A DNA stretch of 64,000 nucleotides from JAWVFM01 sp963739355 (lineage in GTDB: Bacteria > Actinomycetota > Thermoleophilia > Solirubrobacterales > 70-9), in the NCBI GenBank assembly GCA_963739355.1, contig CAVUAD010000007.1, positions 1,116,001 to 1,180,000 on the forward strand, written 5' to 3'. Position numbers and translations under genes: made by a program. Numbering within the stretch: position 1 is the stretch's first letter; each line of letters starts with the position of its first letter. A model generated the notes under the pieces. It was not told the DNA's origin. It searched no databases and was given only the letters and a program-made list of their open reading frames with translations. Of this stretch, positions 8,790 to 16,608 are shown one piece after another.

Positions 8790-9473
8790 CTACCCGGCTT
8801 CGCGCGCTTTGTCCAGCGCAGCGGCCAGATCGGCAGGCAGAGGGCTCTCGAAGCTCAGCCGCTCGCCGCTGAACGGGTGCGCGAGCTCCAGCCTCGCGCT
8901 GTGCAGGAACTGGCGGGCGAGGCCGTAGCGGCGCGGGCCGCCGTAGCGCTCGTCGCCGAGCACCGGATGGCCGATCGAGGCGAGGTGGACGCGGATCTGG
9001 TGGGTGCGGCCCGTCTCCAGGCGAACCTCCAGGAGCGAGTCGCGCGGCAGCGCCTCGACGACCCGGAAGTGCGTAACCGCCGCACGCGGGGCCCTGCCGC
9101 CGACCGCGCGACGCTCCGGCGCGCGGTAGTCGCGCCCGAGTGGAGCGTCGATCGTGCCCGAGCGCGAGGGCGGCACGCCGTCGACCAGCGCCAGGTATGT
9201 ACGCCCCACGGCGCGGGCCTTGATCTGCGCGGAGAGCAGCCGGTGCGCCTCGTCGTCGCGAGCGACGAGCATGAGGCCCGACGTGTCCTTGTCGAGCCGG
9301 TGGACGATTCCCGGCCGTCCGGGGTCCTCCCCGCCGCCGACGAGATCGCCGAGCGCCTCCACCAACGTGTCGCCATGGTGTCCCTTCGCCGGATGGACGA
9401 CGAGGCCGGCGGGCTTGTCGACGACGGCGAGGCGCTCGTCGCTGTAGGCGACTCGGACGCCGCGTGCCGTCAC
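8790..9473 (-). CDS. Ribosomal large subunit pseudouridine synthase (RluD family) without S4 domain
   Basis: Isomerises specific uridines to pseudouridine in 23S rRNA. The catalytic Asp is D61 in HRLDKDTSG. DKPAGLVVHPAKGHHGDTLV, ETGRTHQIRVHLASIGHPVLGD and FLHSARLELAHPFSGE are the other family motifs. The GTG start overlaps the lspA stop (GTGA), giving 227 residues. The N-terminal S4 RNA-binding domain of E. coli RluD is absent, since the protein begins directly at the catalytic domain. lspA-rluD adjacency is conserved in many bacteria. Which uridines are modified cannot be told. Confidence 0.9.
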   Translation of the reverse strand: MTARGVRVAYSDERLAVVDKPAGLVVHPAKGHHGDTLVEALGDLVGGGEDPGRPGIVHRLDKDTSGLMLVARDDEAHRLLSAQIKARAVGRTYLALVDGVPPSRSGTIDAPLGRDYRAPERRAVGGRAPRAAVTHFRVVEALPRDSLLEVRLETGRTHQIRVHLASIGHPVLGDERYGGPRRYGLARQFLHSARLELAHPFSGERLSFESPLPADLAAALDKAREAG

Positions 9474-9928
9474 GCCGCCTGCTGCTCGGGCTGCTCGGGC
9501 CCCATCGCGACGAGGACGATGATGACCGCGCCAACCGTGATCGCGATGTCCGCGACGTTGAACGTGGGCCACAGCGGCGGGCTGATGAAGTCGGTCACGG
9601 ACCCCAGCCGGAGCCTGTCGATCAGGTTGCCGATCGCTCCGCCCGCGATCAACCCGGCCGCCAGCCAGAGCCCCGGCCTGTCCGGGTTGCGCCAGAACCA
9701 CACGACCACGAGCGCGAGGACGAGGAGGGTGATCGCGATCACGATCGCCCCACCGCCGCCCAGGAAGCCGAAGGCCACCCCGCTGTTCTTCCCGTGCTCG
9801 ATGCGAAAGCCGAGGAACGACCCGGTGTGATGACCGGTCCGAAGCGAGGAACGGACGATCGCCTTGGACGCCTGGTCGAACACGACCACCGCCAGGCACA
9901 CGACGAGCGCCCTCGCGCGCGCGCTCAC
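9470..9928 (-). CDS. lspA: Lipoprotein signal peptidase
   Basis: Aspartic membrane protease that removes signal peptides from diacylglyceryl prolipoproteins. Both catalytic Asp residues are visible: D104 in GNLIDRL and D127 in FNVADIAI. The N-terminal DQASK motif (residues 18-22) is also present. Four hydrophobic segments and 152 residues match the family. GTG 9928 is chosen because it overlaps the yggT stop (GTGA). Likely clients in this window are the LivK-type binding protein and the lipoprotein at 37.1-37.6 kb. Confidence 0.95.
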   Translation of the reverse strand: MSARARALVVCLAVVVFDQASKAIVRSSLRTGHHTGSFLGFRIEHGKNSGVAFGFLGGGGAIVIAITLLVLALVVVWFWRNPDRPGLWLAAGLIAGGAIGNLIDRLRLGSVTDFISPPLWPTFNVADIAITVGAVIIVLVAMGPEQPEQQAA

Positions 9929-10233
9929 GGGTTGATGATCGCCTGCAGGACGATGTTGCGCACGATGAAGAGCACGAAGATCCCGAGCATCGGGCTGAGA
10001 TCGATCGCCATGCCGCCGACCCCGAGTGGCTTCAGGACCGCCCGGAACACGTTGAGATAAGGATCGACGCACTCCTCGATGAAGCCCACGACGGCGCGCA
10101 GGTACGGGTTGTAGGGCATCCGCGGCACCCAGCTGAGGATGATGCGGATGAAGATCATCGCGATGTAGACCAGGAACAGCGCCGCCACGTAGTCGTAGAC
10201 GTCGCCACGGGTGATCGCGAGCAGTTCGCTCAC
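9925..10233 (-). CDS. YggT family membrane protein
   Basis: 102 residues with two hydrophobic blocks (VAALFLVYIAMIFIRIILSW and a C-terminal ILGIFVLFIVRNIVLQAII). Between them is the family stretch PYNPYLRAVVGFIEECVDPYLNVFRAVLKPLG. YggT proteins are linked to osmotic tolerance and, in the dcw-tail context, to division or envelope maintenance; the molecular function is unknown. It overlaps proC upstream and lspA downstream by four bases each. In many actinobacteria a divIVA gene follows yggT; here lspA follows directly. Confidence 0.88.
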   Translation of the reverse strand: MSELLAITRGDVYDYVAALFLVYIAMIFIRIILSWVPRMPYNPYLRAVVGFIEECVDPYLNVFRAVLKPLGVGGMAIDLSPMLGIFVLFIVRNIVLQAIINP

Positions 10234-10997
10234 CGGAAGCGCTCCAGCGAAGCTGCGACGGCCGCGTCGACGGCCGCCGTCATTCCACCCTCGTCCAGCT
10301 TCGCGAGGCCGGCCTCGGTGGCCCCGCCGGGCGGCGCCACGGCCCGGCGAATCTCTGCCGGCCCCCTGACCCGCAGCAGGTCCGCGGTTCCGGCCAGCGT
10401 GCCGGCGACCAGGTCCAGGGCCACCGCCGGCGCCAGGCCCTCGCGCGCGCCGGCGTCGGCGAGCGCCTCGGCGAAGAGCGCCACGTAGGCGGGCGAGCAG
10501 GACATCACGGCCATGGCGGCGTCGATCCTGTCCTCCGTGACGGGCTGCGCGGCTCCGAGCTCGCCGAGGAGGGCGACGAGCTGCCCGGCAACGCCTGCGT
10601 CCATGGCGTCGGGCAGCACGTAGCAGAGGATCCCGCTCCTCACCTCGACCGGCTGGTTCGGCATCACCCGCAGCGCCGGCACCCCGGGGAACGCGGCGTC
10701 GAGCTGCGCCAGCGTGGTCGCCGCCATCACGGAGACGATCGCCTTGGCCTTCCCGCCGAGCTCGCTCGCGACGTCGTCGAGCGCCGCGGGCTTCACCGCC
10801 AGCAGCAGGACGTCGGAGTCGTCGCGGAGGGCCGCCAGGCTCTCGCGGGTCTCACCGCCCACGTCCGCGGCGAGCGCCGCGGCGCGCTCGGCGTCGAGGT
10901 CGCAGAAGAGCATCGCCTCGGGGCCGGCTTCCGCGCCGGCCCAGCCGCGAGCCATCGCCGCGGCCATGCTCCCCGCACCTGCAAACCCGATCCTCAT
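10230..10997 (-). CDS. proC: Pyrroline-5-carboxylate reductase
   Basis: Last step of proline synthesis, reducing P5C with NAD(P)H. The N-terminal Rossmann motif is MRIGFAGAGSMAAAM. Then LLLAVKPAALDDVASEL, VSVMAATTLAQLDAAFPG, RVMPNQPVEV, and the C-terminal helix block with PPGGATEAGLAKLDEGG, which is the P5CR signature. ATG 10997 gives 255 residues; a longer in-frame opening upstream has no homology. It lies downstream of the sepF terminator, so it may have its own promoter. The yggT/proC ATGA junction implies coupling. Confidence 0.94.
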   Translation of the reverse strand: MRIGFAGAGSMAAAMARGWAGAEAGPEAMLFCDLDAERAAALAADVGGETRESLAALRDDSDVLLLAVKPAALDDVASELGGKAKAIVSVMAATTLAQLDAAFPGVPALRVMPNQPVEVRSGILCYVLPDAMDAGVAGQLVALLGELGAAQPVTEDRIDAAMAVMSCSPAYVALFAEALADAGAREGLAPAVALDLVAGTLAGTADLLRVRGPAEIRRAVAPPGGATEAGLAKLDEGGMTAAVDAAVAASLERFR

Positions 10998-11066
10998 CGC
11001 TGGCAGGTTACGTGCACCGGGCTGCGCGTCCCGACAGAAACCCGCATACGGCGGACGCGAGAGCTC

Positions 11067-11095
11067 AAAAAAAAGCCCACCGCGTAGCGGTGGGC
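11067..11095 (-). terminator. Intrinsic terminator of sepF
   Basis: On the minus strand a perfect nine-base stem GCCCACCGC/GCGGTGGGC with a three-base loop is followed by eight T residues (plus-strand A-run 11067-11074). It lies 37 bases after the sepF stop. This is the clearest intrinsic terminator in the window and separates sepF from proC. Confidence 0.92.
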
Positions 11096-11131
11096 AATGT
11101 CTTCCGGCGAGAGCGGAGCACGTGGGCGGAG

Positions 11132-11662
11132 TTATGACTGGTTGAAGAAGCCCTTCTCCACCAGGCGAGCGCGCTCCTCGGCCGAGACCTCGACGTTGCG
11201 AGGCGTGAGCATGAAGGTCTTGTCGGCGATCTTCTGCATGCCGCCGTCGAGCGCGTAGGTGAGGCCCGAGGCGAAATCGATCAGGCGCTTGGACAGCTCG
11301 GCATCGGTCGTCTGCAGGTTGAGGATCACCGGCGTCTGCGTCTTGAACGCGTCCGCGATCTCCTGGGCGTCGTTGAAGCTGGCGGGCGTGACCAGGTGCA
11401 CCCGAACGTCGGTGCCGCCGTTGCCGACGGGCCGCAGGGTGCGGGTCCGGCCGGCCGGCTCCTCGTCGGCGAAGATGTCGTCGATCTCGTCGCGGCGCGA
11501 GCGTCGCTCGCCGATCCGGCTCACCGTTGCCGTCCGCGGCGCGGGCGAGTCGTAGATGTCGGACTGGCCCGTGTCGGGCTCGTAGGCGTCCTCGATGTAG
11601 TGCGGGTCCTCGGCGAGGCCGAAGTAGACGAGGGCGCGGTGCCATGTGTCTCGGAAAGCCAT
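11132..11662 (-). CDS. sepF: Cell division protein SepF
   Basis: Membrane-tethering partner of FtsZ in Gram-positives. The C-terminal SepF domain spans about residues 85-170 (RVHLVTPASFNDAQEIADAF, PVILNLQTTDAELSKRLIDFASGLTYALDGGM, ADKTFMLTPRNVEVS). The N-terminus MAFRDTWHRALVYFGLAED is the expected amphipathic membrane-binding helix. Residues 30-80 are an acidic/Arg-rich linker. At 176 residues it has a normal length. It is 70 bases after yggS and is closed by a strong terminator. ftsZ is not in this window. Confidence 0.95.
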   Translation of the reverse strand: MAFRDTWHRALVYFGLAEDPHYIEDAYEPDTGQSDIYDSPAPRTATVSRIGERRSRRDEIDDIFADEEPAGRTRTLRPVGNGGTDVRVHLVTPASFNDAQEIADAFKTQTPVILNLQTTDAELSKRLIDFASGLTYALDGGMQKIADKTFMLTPRNVEVSAEERARLVEKGFFNQS

Positions 11663-11732
11663 GTGTCGGCGTCAGTTCGCTTTGAGCGCGCTTTCTCCTT
11701 TACCCATTATCCGCTGAAACGCGCCGTGCGTG

Positions 11733-12365
11733 TCATCGATAGAGAGATGATCCCAGCCGGACGACGGTCGCTCCCTCCTCCACGGCCACCCGCCAGTCCT
11801 GGCTCGTGCCCATCGAGAGCCGCCCGAGGCCGTTTTCAGCTGCGAGCTGGGCGAGCCGAGCGAAGTGCTGCCGGGAGTCCTCGGGGATGGTGGTGAACGG
11901 CGGCATGGTCATCAGGCCGCCAACGCGCACCGGGCAGCGCGCGATGAAGTCGCCGAGCTCGGCGGGCGCGACGCCGGCCTTGCCCTCCTCGCCGGCGACG
12001 TTCACCTCGACCAGGATCTCCGTATCCGGGTCGGCGCGCCTGCCGAGCTGATCCAGCGCCGAGTCGCTCGCCACGGAATGGATGAGCCGCGCCAGCGGCA
12101 GGATGTCCTTCACCTTGCGGCTTTGGAGCGCCCCGATGAAGTCCCAGCTGAACGCCTCCCCCCAGCGCTCGTGCTTGGCGGCCATGTCCTGAACCCGGTT
12201 CTCGCCGACGAGCTCCACGCCGGCCTCGGCGAGCCTGCCCATGTCGTCCAGCGACACGTACTTCGTCGCCGCCAGGATCTCCACCTCGGGGCCCACGACC
12301 TCGCGCACGGCTTCGAGGTTCTCGCGAACGCGGTCGGCTCGGATGTCGCGGATGAGCTCGGCCAT
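11733..12365 (-). CDS. YggS/PLPBP family pyridoxal phosphate homeostasis protein
   Basis: Carries PLP on a conserved Lys and buffers cellular PLP; no enzyme activity is known. The PLP lysine is K35 in AATKYVS. GENRVQDM, WDFIGALQSRKV, VEVNVAGEEGKAGV, GLMTMPPF and LSMGTSQDWRVAVEEGATVVRLGSSLY follow in family order. 210 residues. The ATG overlaps the pgeF stop by one base (TGATG). yggS next to sepF is a standard dcw-tail arrangement in Gram-positives. Confidence 0.93.
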   Translation of the reverse strand: MAELIRDIRADRVRENLEAVREVVGPEVEILAATKYVSLDDMGRLAEAGVELVGENRVQDMAAKHERWGEAFSWDFIGALQSRKVKDILPLARLIHSVASDSALDQLGRRADPDTEILVEVNVAGEEGKAGVAPAELGDFIARCPVRVGGLMTMPPFTTIPEDSRQHFARLAQLAAENGLGRLSMGTSQDWRVAVEEGATVVRLGSSLYR

Positions 12366-13108
12366 CAGGGCTCGATCCAGGCGAACCCCGCCTGCCGCCC
12401 CGTCGCGCCGCCGTCGCGCCGGTGCGAGAAGAAGAGGTCCGCGTTGCAGCTGGTGCAGAGCTCCGAGCTCTCGACCGTGTCGACGCCTGCGCCGGCGAGC
12501 AGCCGCCGCGCCACCTCCCAGAGGTCGAGCATCCGCCCGTCGGCGACCGCGGGCCCGAGGCCGGCAAAGCTCGCCAGCACCTCCTCCCCAACCTCGTAGC
12601 AGCAGGGTCCGATTCCCGGCCCGATCGCGGCGGCCCGCGCGTCGACCGCCCGCGCTCCCGCCACGACGATGCCGGCCGCGAGCCCGCGCCAGCCGCAGTG
12701 GAGCATCGCGACGCCACGCGGGCCGGAGAGGGCCACGGGCAAGCAGTCGGCGACGAGGACGGCGGGCGTCAATCCCGGTGTGTCGGTCACCTGGCCGTCG
12801 GCTTCGGCGAGCGGCGCGCCGGGCTCGGCGAACCCGTTCGGCTCCGCGGGGTCGGCGCGGACCTGCAGGCTCGCGCCGTGGACCTGGTGGCCGCTCAGCA
12901 CGCTCGCGGGCTCCCTGCGGAGGGCCCGCGCGGCGCGCGCTCGGTTCTCGGCGACGGTATCCCGCTCGTCGCCCGTGAGCAGGCCGAGGTTGAGGCTCGC
13001 GTAGGCGCCCTCGCTGGTCCCGCCGACTCGCGTGGTGAAGGCCGCGCGTGCGCCCGGCAGCTCGGCCTCGAGGTGGCGCATCCCGTCGTGCTCTCGCCAA
13101 TCCATCAT
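12365..13108 (-). CDS. pgeF: Multicopper-like purine/peptidoglycan-editing protein (YfiH/PgeF family)
   Basis: Members are zinc or copper proteins reported as a polyphenol oxidase, as a purine nucleoside enzyme, and as an editor of misincorporated L-Ser in murein precursors. The metal ligands are visible: H77 in HQVHG, C122 in DCLP and H137 in LHCGWRG. Other motifs: NLGLLTGDE, DGQVTDTPGL and GPGIGPCCYEVGEEV, and CTSCNADLFFSHRRDG at the end. Start is ATG 13108 (MMDW), which overlaps the deacetylase stop. 247 residues. Position upstream of yggS-sepF matches actinobacterial division clusters. Confidence 0.9.
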   Translation of the reverse strand: MMDWREHDGMRHLEAELPGARAAFTTRVGGTSEGAYASLNLGLLTGDERDTVAENRARAARALRREPASVLSGHQVHGASLQVRADPAEPNGFAEPGAPLAEADGQVTDTPGLTPAVLVADCLPVALSGPRGVAMLHCGWRGLAAGIVVAGARAVDARAAAIGPGIGPCCYEVGEEVLASFAGLGPAVADGRMLDLWEVARRLLAGAGVDTVESSELCTSCNADLFFSHRRDGGATGRQAGFAWIEP

Positions 13109-13983
13109 GCGGATGGTGGCGAAGGACCCTGCGGAGCGGCGTTCCGGAGCTTCGCGACGAATCCGGGGAGCCCGTCGCTGAGCTCGATCTCCAGGCGGGC
13201 GAGGGTGTACGGATCCGAGCGCTCGGCGAGGCCCGGAAGCTCGGTCGTGGCGCCGGCGTAGCCGGCGCGCCGGAGCTCCGCGATGGCCGCCCGGTCGTAG
13301 TGACCGGCCGGATAGCAGAAGTCGGTCACCCTGACGCCGAAGCGCCGCTGGAGCTCCTGGCGCGAGCTGTCGATCTCCTCCCGCAGCCGTGGCTGGTCGA
13401 GCGTTGTGACGTCCGCGTGGTGGATCGTGTGCGAGGCGAGCTCCCAGCCCGCGTCGATCATCCTGCGAGCGTCGGCGTCGGGCAGGTCGGCGCCGCTTGC
13501 GATCAGGTTCAGGACGCCCGGCCAGCCGAAGCGGTGCATGATCGGAAAGCCGCCCACGAACTGGCTGCGATAGCCGTCGTCGAACGTGATGACCACGGGC
13601 CTTCTCGGCAGCTTGCCCCGCCCGTCCCACGCGGCCTCCACCGTCCGCAGCGTCACGGCCTCGTAGCCGTGATCGTGGAGCCAGTGCATCTGCGCTTCGA
13701 AGTCGGCCTGCGGGACGAACAACTGCGGATACACCGAGCTCGGGACGGGCGGCTGGATGGCGTGGTACTCGAGGATCGGGACGGGGCCTCGATGGGAGCG
13801 CCAGCTCGCCGGAAACCGGGCCGACCGCTGGGCGCCGGAGGCGCGGGCGGCGCTCGCGCCCGCGGTGCTCTCCGCTCTCGAAGCGCCACCCCCTTCGCCG
13901 CCGCCCGCGATCAGCGCGACCGCGACGCCGCAGGCGAGGAGCGCGGCGACGGCCACCAGGCGGCGGCGGGCGAACGCGCTCAT
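13105..13983 (-). CDS. Exported polysaccharide deacetylase (NodB domain)
   Basis: Removes N-acetyl groups from extracytoplasmic polysaccharide, possibly peptidoglycan. Residues 7-27 form a signal anchor; residues 30-60 are a low-complexity Ala/Ser/Gly linker. The NodB motifs are FDDGYRS (D135, D136) and SHTIHH (H185, H189), and a later FCYPAGHYD motif. 292 residues. The ATG overlaps the cca stop (ATGA). It is not a usual member of the pgeF-yggS-sepF cluster, so its presence here ties it by context to wall remodelling. The exact substrate is unknown. Confidence 0.9.
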   Translation of the reverse strand: MSAFARRRLVAVAALLACGVAVALIAGGGEGGGASRAESTAGASAARASGAQRSARFPASWRSHRGPVPILEYHAIQPPVPSSVYPQLFVPQADFEAQMHWLHDHGYEAVTLRTVEAAWDGRGKLPRRPVVITFDDGYRSQFVGGFPIMHRFGWPGVLNLIASGADLPDADARRMIDAGWELASHTIHHADVTTLDQPRLREEIDSSRQELQRRFGVRVTDFCYPAGHYDRAAIAELRRAGYAGATTELPGLAERSDPYTLARLEIELSDGLPGFVAKLRNAAPQGPSPPSA

Positions 13984-15107
13984 CGAACGGCCGCGCTTCG
14001 AGCCGCCGCCAGCTCCGCTTCGCGGTCGGTTGCCTCGCCGTCCAGCTTGGCGCGCAGGGCCGCCACGAGCCCGCGGCCGATCGCCGGCCCCTGGGGAATG
14101 CCCGCCTCGAGCAGATCCGTGCCGTCGATCTCCAGGCGGACGTGCCTCCAGTCTCCCAGGTAGCGGTCGAGCCACTCCGCCCCCAGGGCTCGCGCCAGGA
14201 CGAGCTCGCTCGGGCGCCGACCCCAGGCCGCAGCGGTCAGCTCGGACGGGAGGGACGAGCTCGCCGCCGCGATCTCCCGCGCCCCCGCCGCCGCGGACCC
14301 GGCGCGGTAGCTGCCCGCTTCGACACCCGCGGCCTCCATGATCGTCGCGCCGCGATCGCCCAGCGCCGACCACGGCTCCATCGCGAGGAGCGGCCAGACT
14401 CGCTGCAGCGCCTCGACTTCGGCCACGATCAATCCCCAGGAGCGCAGCATGCGCAGGCCGGCGATCGGATCGAGCTCGCGGGCGACCCGGCGCAGCTCCG
14501 CCTCGACCCGGTCGGCGGACACGCTCCCGAGATCGGTGCGGCGCACCAGCTCGTCGGTCTCGGCCTCCAGCCTGAAGCCGAGCCGGGTCGCGTACCGCGC
14601 CGCGCGGATCGCCCGGGTCGGGTCGTCCGCGAACGAGCGCTCGTGGAGCACCCGGATGCGACCGTCCTTCAGGTCCGCGAGCCCACGATGGAGGTCGACG
14701 AGCCTCGGGGCGCCGTCGAGCGCGATCGCCATCGCGTTCACGCTGAAGTCGCGGCGGCGGAGATCGTCCGCGAGCCCGGACCACGAGACATCGGGCAGGG
14801 CGCCCGGGTACGCGTAAGTCTCCGTCCGGGTCCGGGCGATGTCGACCTCGTCGCGGCCGATCCGAGCGGTCACCGTCCCGAACCGCTCGTGGGCGCGGAC
14901 GACGTCGCCGAGCTCCGCGGCCAGCGGTCCCGGGTCGGCCTCCACCGCGAGGTCGACGTCGACTCGGCCGGCGCCGAGCAGCAGGTCGCGGACGGCTCCG
15001 CCGACGAGGTACACGTCCTCCCGCCCGGCGCCGAGCAGGGCCCCCACGCCCGGCAGCTCGCTCAAGCGGGCGGGCAAGCTCGCGTCGATCGAGGCCAGAT
15101 CGCTCAT
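13980..15107 (-). CDS. cca: CCA tRNA nucleotidyltransferase / poly(A) polymerase family
   Basis: Class II nucleotidyltransferase that adds or repairs the tRNA 3' CCA. Motif A is YLVGGAVRDLLLGAGRVDVDLAVE, with the DxD metal residues. Later come RFGTVTARIG, RRRDFSVNAMAIAL, LVDLHRGLADLKDGRIRVLH and FADDPTRAIRAARYATRLGFRLE. 375 residues, with no C-terminal HD domain visible. The enzyme could be CCA-adding, A-adding or a poly(A) polymerase; the families cannot be separated by eye. It is the first gene of a coupled run with the deacetylase and pgeF. Confidence 0.88.
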   Translation of the reverse strand: MSDLASIDASLPARLSELPGVGALLGAGREDVYLVGGAVRDLLLGAGRVDVDLAVEADPGPLAAELGDVVRAHERFGTVTARIGRDEVDIARTRTETYAYPGALPDVSWSGLADDLRRRDFSVNAMAIALDGAPRLVDLHRGLADLKDGRIRVLHERSFADDPTRAIRAARYATRLGFRLEAETDELVRRTDLGSVSADRVEAELRRVARELDPIAGLRMLRSWGLIVAEVEALQRVWPLLAMEPWSALGDRGATIMEAAGVEAGSYRAGSAAAGAREIAAASSSLPSELTAAAWGRRPSELVLARALGAEWLDRYLGDWRHVRLEIDGTDLLEAGIPQGPAIGRGLVAALRAKLDGEATDREAELAAARSAAVR

Positions 15108-15146
15108 CTACGGGAAGTTACGGTGCTCGCGTACCATCAGCCCCGA

Positions 15147-16556
15147 ATGGGCCGCCTCCTTGCCATCTGGCGTGCTTGGAGCCTGCAGCAGCGCGCCGCC
15201 CTCGTCGGCGGCGTCGCCGTGGTGATCGCCGGGATCGGCATCGCCGCGTACGAGCACTTCAAGCGCCCGCCGGACATCCACAACAGCAACGTGGCGTTCA
15301 AGGCGCCTCCGAAGAAGGAGAAGAAACGGCCGCCCAAGACGGTCAACTGGCCGGTGTACGGGCTGAATCCGCAGCGGACCCGCTACATGCCGGCGGACAA
15401 CATCAAGAAGCCGTTCCACGAGATGTGGCGGCGGACGTCGAAGCAGCTGCTCGAGTTCTCGCCGATCGTCGTCGGCAACCGTCTGTACTACATCGACAAG
15501 AGCGCCGACTTCTACGCCGTCAGCGCCGAGACAGGCAAGACGATCTGGCGCACGGACCTCGGCTCGCTGAACGCCTCGTCGCCCGCCTACTCGAAGGGGC
15601 GACTCTTCGGCGTCTCGCTCGATCCCGGCCAGGTCTTCGCCCTCAACCCGAAGAACGGAAAGGTCATCTGGAGGCACGGACTCCCCGGCCGCTCGGAGAC
15701 CTCGCCCGTGGTCTACAAGCACGAGGTGATCGTCGGCTCGGAGTCGGGTGACGTGTTCGGGTTGAAGACGAGGAACGGCGACGAGGACTGGACGATCCAC
15801 ACCGACGGCCCCGTGAAGGGCGGCGTGTCCCTGGACAAGGGGAAGGCGTTCTTCGGCAACTACGCGGGGCACTTCTACGCCGTCGACGCGACGAACGGGA
15901 AGCTCCTCTGGGAGCATTCCGCCGAGGGCCTCAGCTTCGGCCGCGACGGCAGCTTCTACTCCACGCCCGCGGTGGCCTTCGGGCGCGTCTACGCGGGGAG
16001 CAAGGACAGCCGCGTCTACAGCTTCTCCGAGAAGACCGGCGAGGTCGCCTGGAGCCACTCCACGGGTGCCGAGATCTACCCCGCTCCGGCCGTCGCGGAC
16101 GTCCCCGGCGTGGGGCCCACGGTCTACATCGGCTCGCTGGACCATCACTTCTACGCGCTCGACGCCAAGAGCGGCGCGCTGCGCTGGGACGTCAACACGG
16201 GTGGGCCGATCCTCGGCGCCGCGAGCGTGATCGGCAGGTGGGCCTACGTGTCGGTCATCGGCCCGAACATCGGGACGATTGCCTACGACACCAAGACCGG
16301 CAAGAAGGTCTGGAAGTCTCCACTGGGCGAGTACAACCCCGCGATCGCGGACGGCCAGCACCTGTTCATCACCGGCGGCGGCGCGATCAAGGCCTACAAG
16401 CCGAAGAAGCGCGAGCACGGCCAGCGACTGGCGCGCCATCGCCGCAAGCAGAAGCAGCAGGCCCACGCGAGGCACGAGAAGGCTGCCGCTCGGGGCGACA
16501 AGGCCGGGCGCAAGGGCAGGGCCAAGCACAACGGCCACGGCGGCTCGGGAAACTAG
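15147..16556 (+). CDS. Membrane-anchored PQQ-like (BamB-type) beta-propeller protein
   Basis: An N-terminal membrane anchor (about residues 18-36, ALVGGVAVVIAGIGIAAYEH) precedes a repeat region from residue 65 to about 425. The repeats carry blade signatures such as FYAVSAETGKTIWR, VFALNPKNGKVIWR, FYAVDATNGKLLWE, VYSFSEKTGEVAWS and FYALDAKSGALRW. This fits a seven- or eight-bladed PQQ-type propeller outside the membrane. The last 45 residues are extremely Lys/Arg/His-rich (KKREHGQRLARHRRKQKQQ), perhaps binding acidic wall polymers. No quinoprotein dehydrogenase active site is evident, so it is more likely structural. ATG 15147 is the first start before the anchor. Divergent from cca. Confidence 0.85.
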   Translation: MGRLLAIWRAWSLQQRAALVGGVAVVIAGIGIAAYEHFKRPPDIHNSNVAFKAPPKKEKKRPPKTVNWPVYGLNPQRTRYMPADNIKKPFHEMWRRTSKQLLEFSPIVVGNRLYYIDKSADFYAVSAETGKTIWRTDLGSLNASSPAYSKGRLFGVSLDPGQVFALNPKNGKVIWRHGLPGRSETSPVVYKHEVIVGSESGDVFGLKTRNGDEDWTIHTDGPVKGGVSLDKGKAFFGNYAGHFYAVDATNGKLLWEHSAEGLSFGRDGSFYSTPAVAFGRVYAGSKDSRVYSFSEKTGEVAWSHSTGAEIYPAPAVADVPGVGPTVYIGSLDHHFYALDAKSGALRWDVNTGGPILGAASVIGRWAYVSVIGPNIGTIAYDTKTGKKVWKSPLGEYNPAIADGQHLFITGGGAIKAYKPKKREHGQRLARHRRKQKQQAHARHEKAAARGDKAGRKGRAKHNGHGGSGN

Positions 16557-16608
16557 ACGAGTGATTCCACGAAATCACGCACGCGAGTCCGTGGAATCAA
16601 TCGTCTAG
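16553..16608. terminator. Inverted repeat containing both stop codons of a convergent pair
   Basis: The arms 16553-16571 and 16590-16608 are 19 bases each and complementary at 18 positions (CTAGACGA-x-TGATTCCACG against its complement), with an 18-base loop. The left arm contains the TAG of the propeller gene and the right arm the TAG of hisF. A fold on either strand would place a long hairpin at each transcript end. There is no T-run, so this could be a processing or stabilising hairpin rather than an intrinsic terminator. Confidence 0.7.

Noticed and set aside
15137..15346. Membrane-like frame on the minus strand near the propeller gene start
   Set aside because: It is the antisense of the propeller N-terminus and has no independent support.
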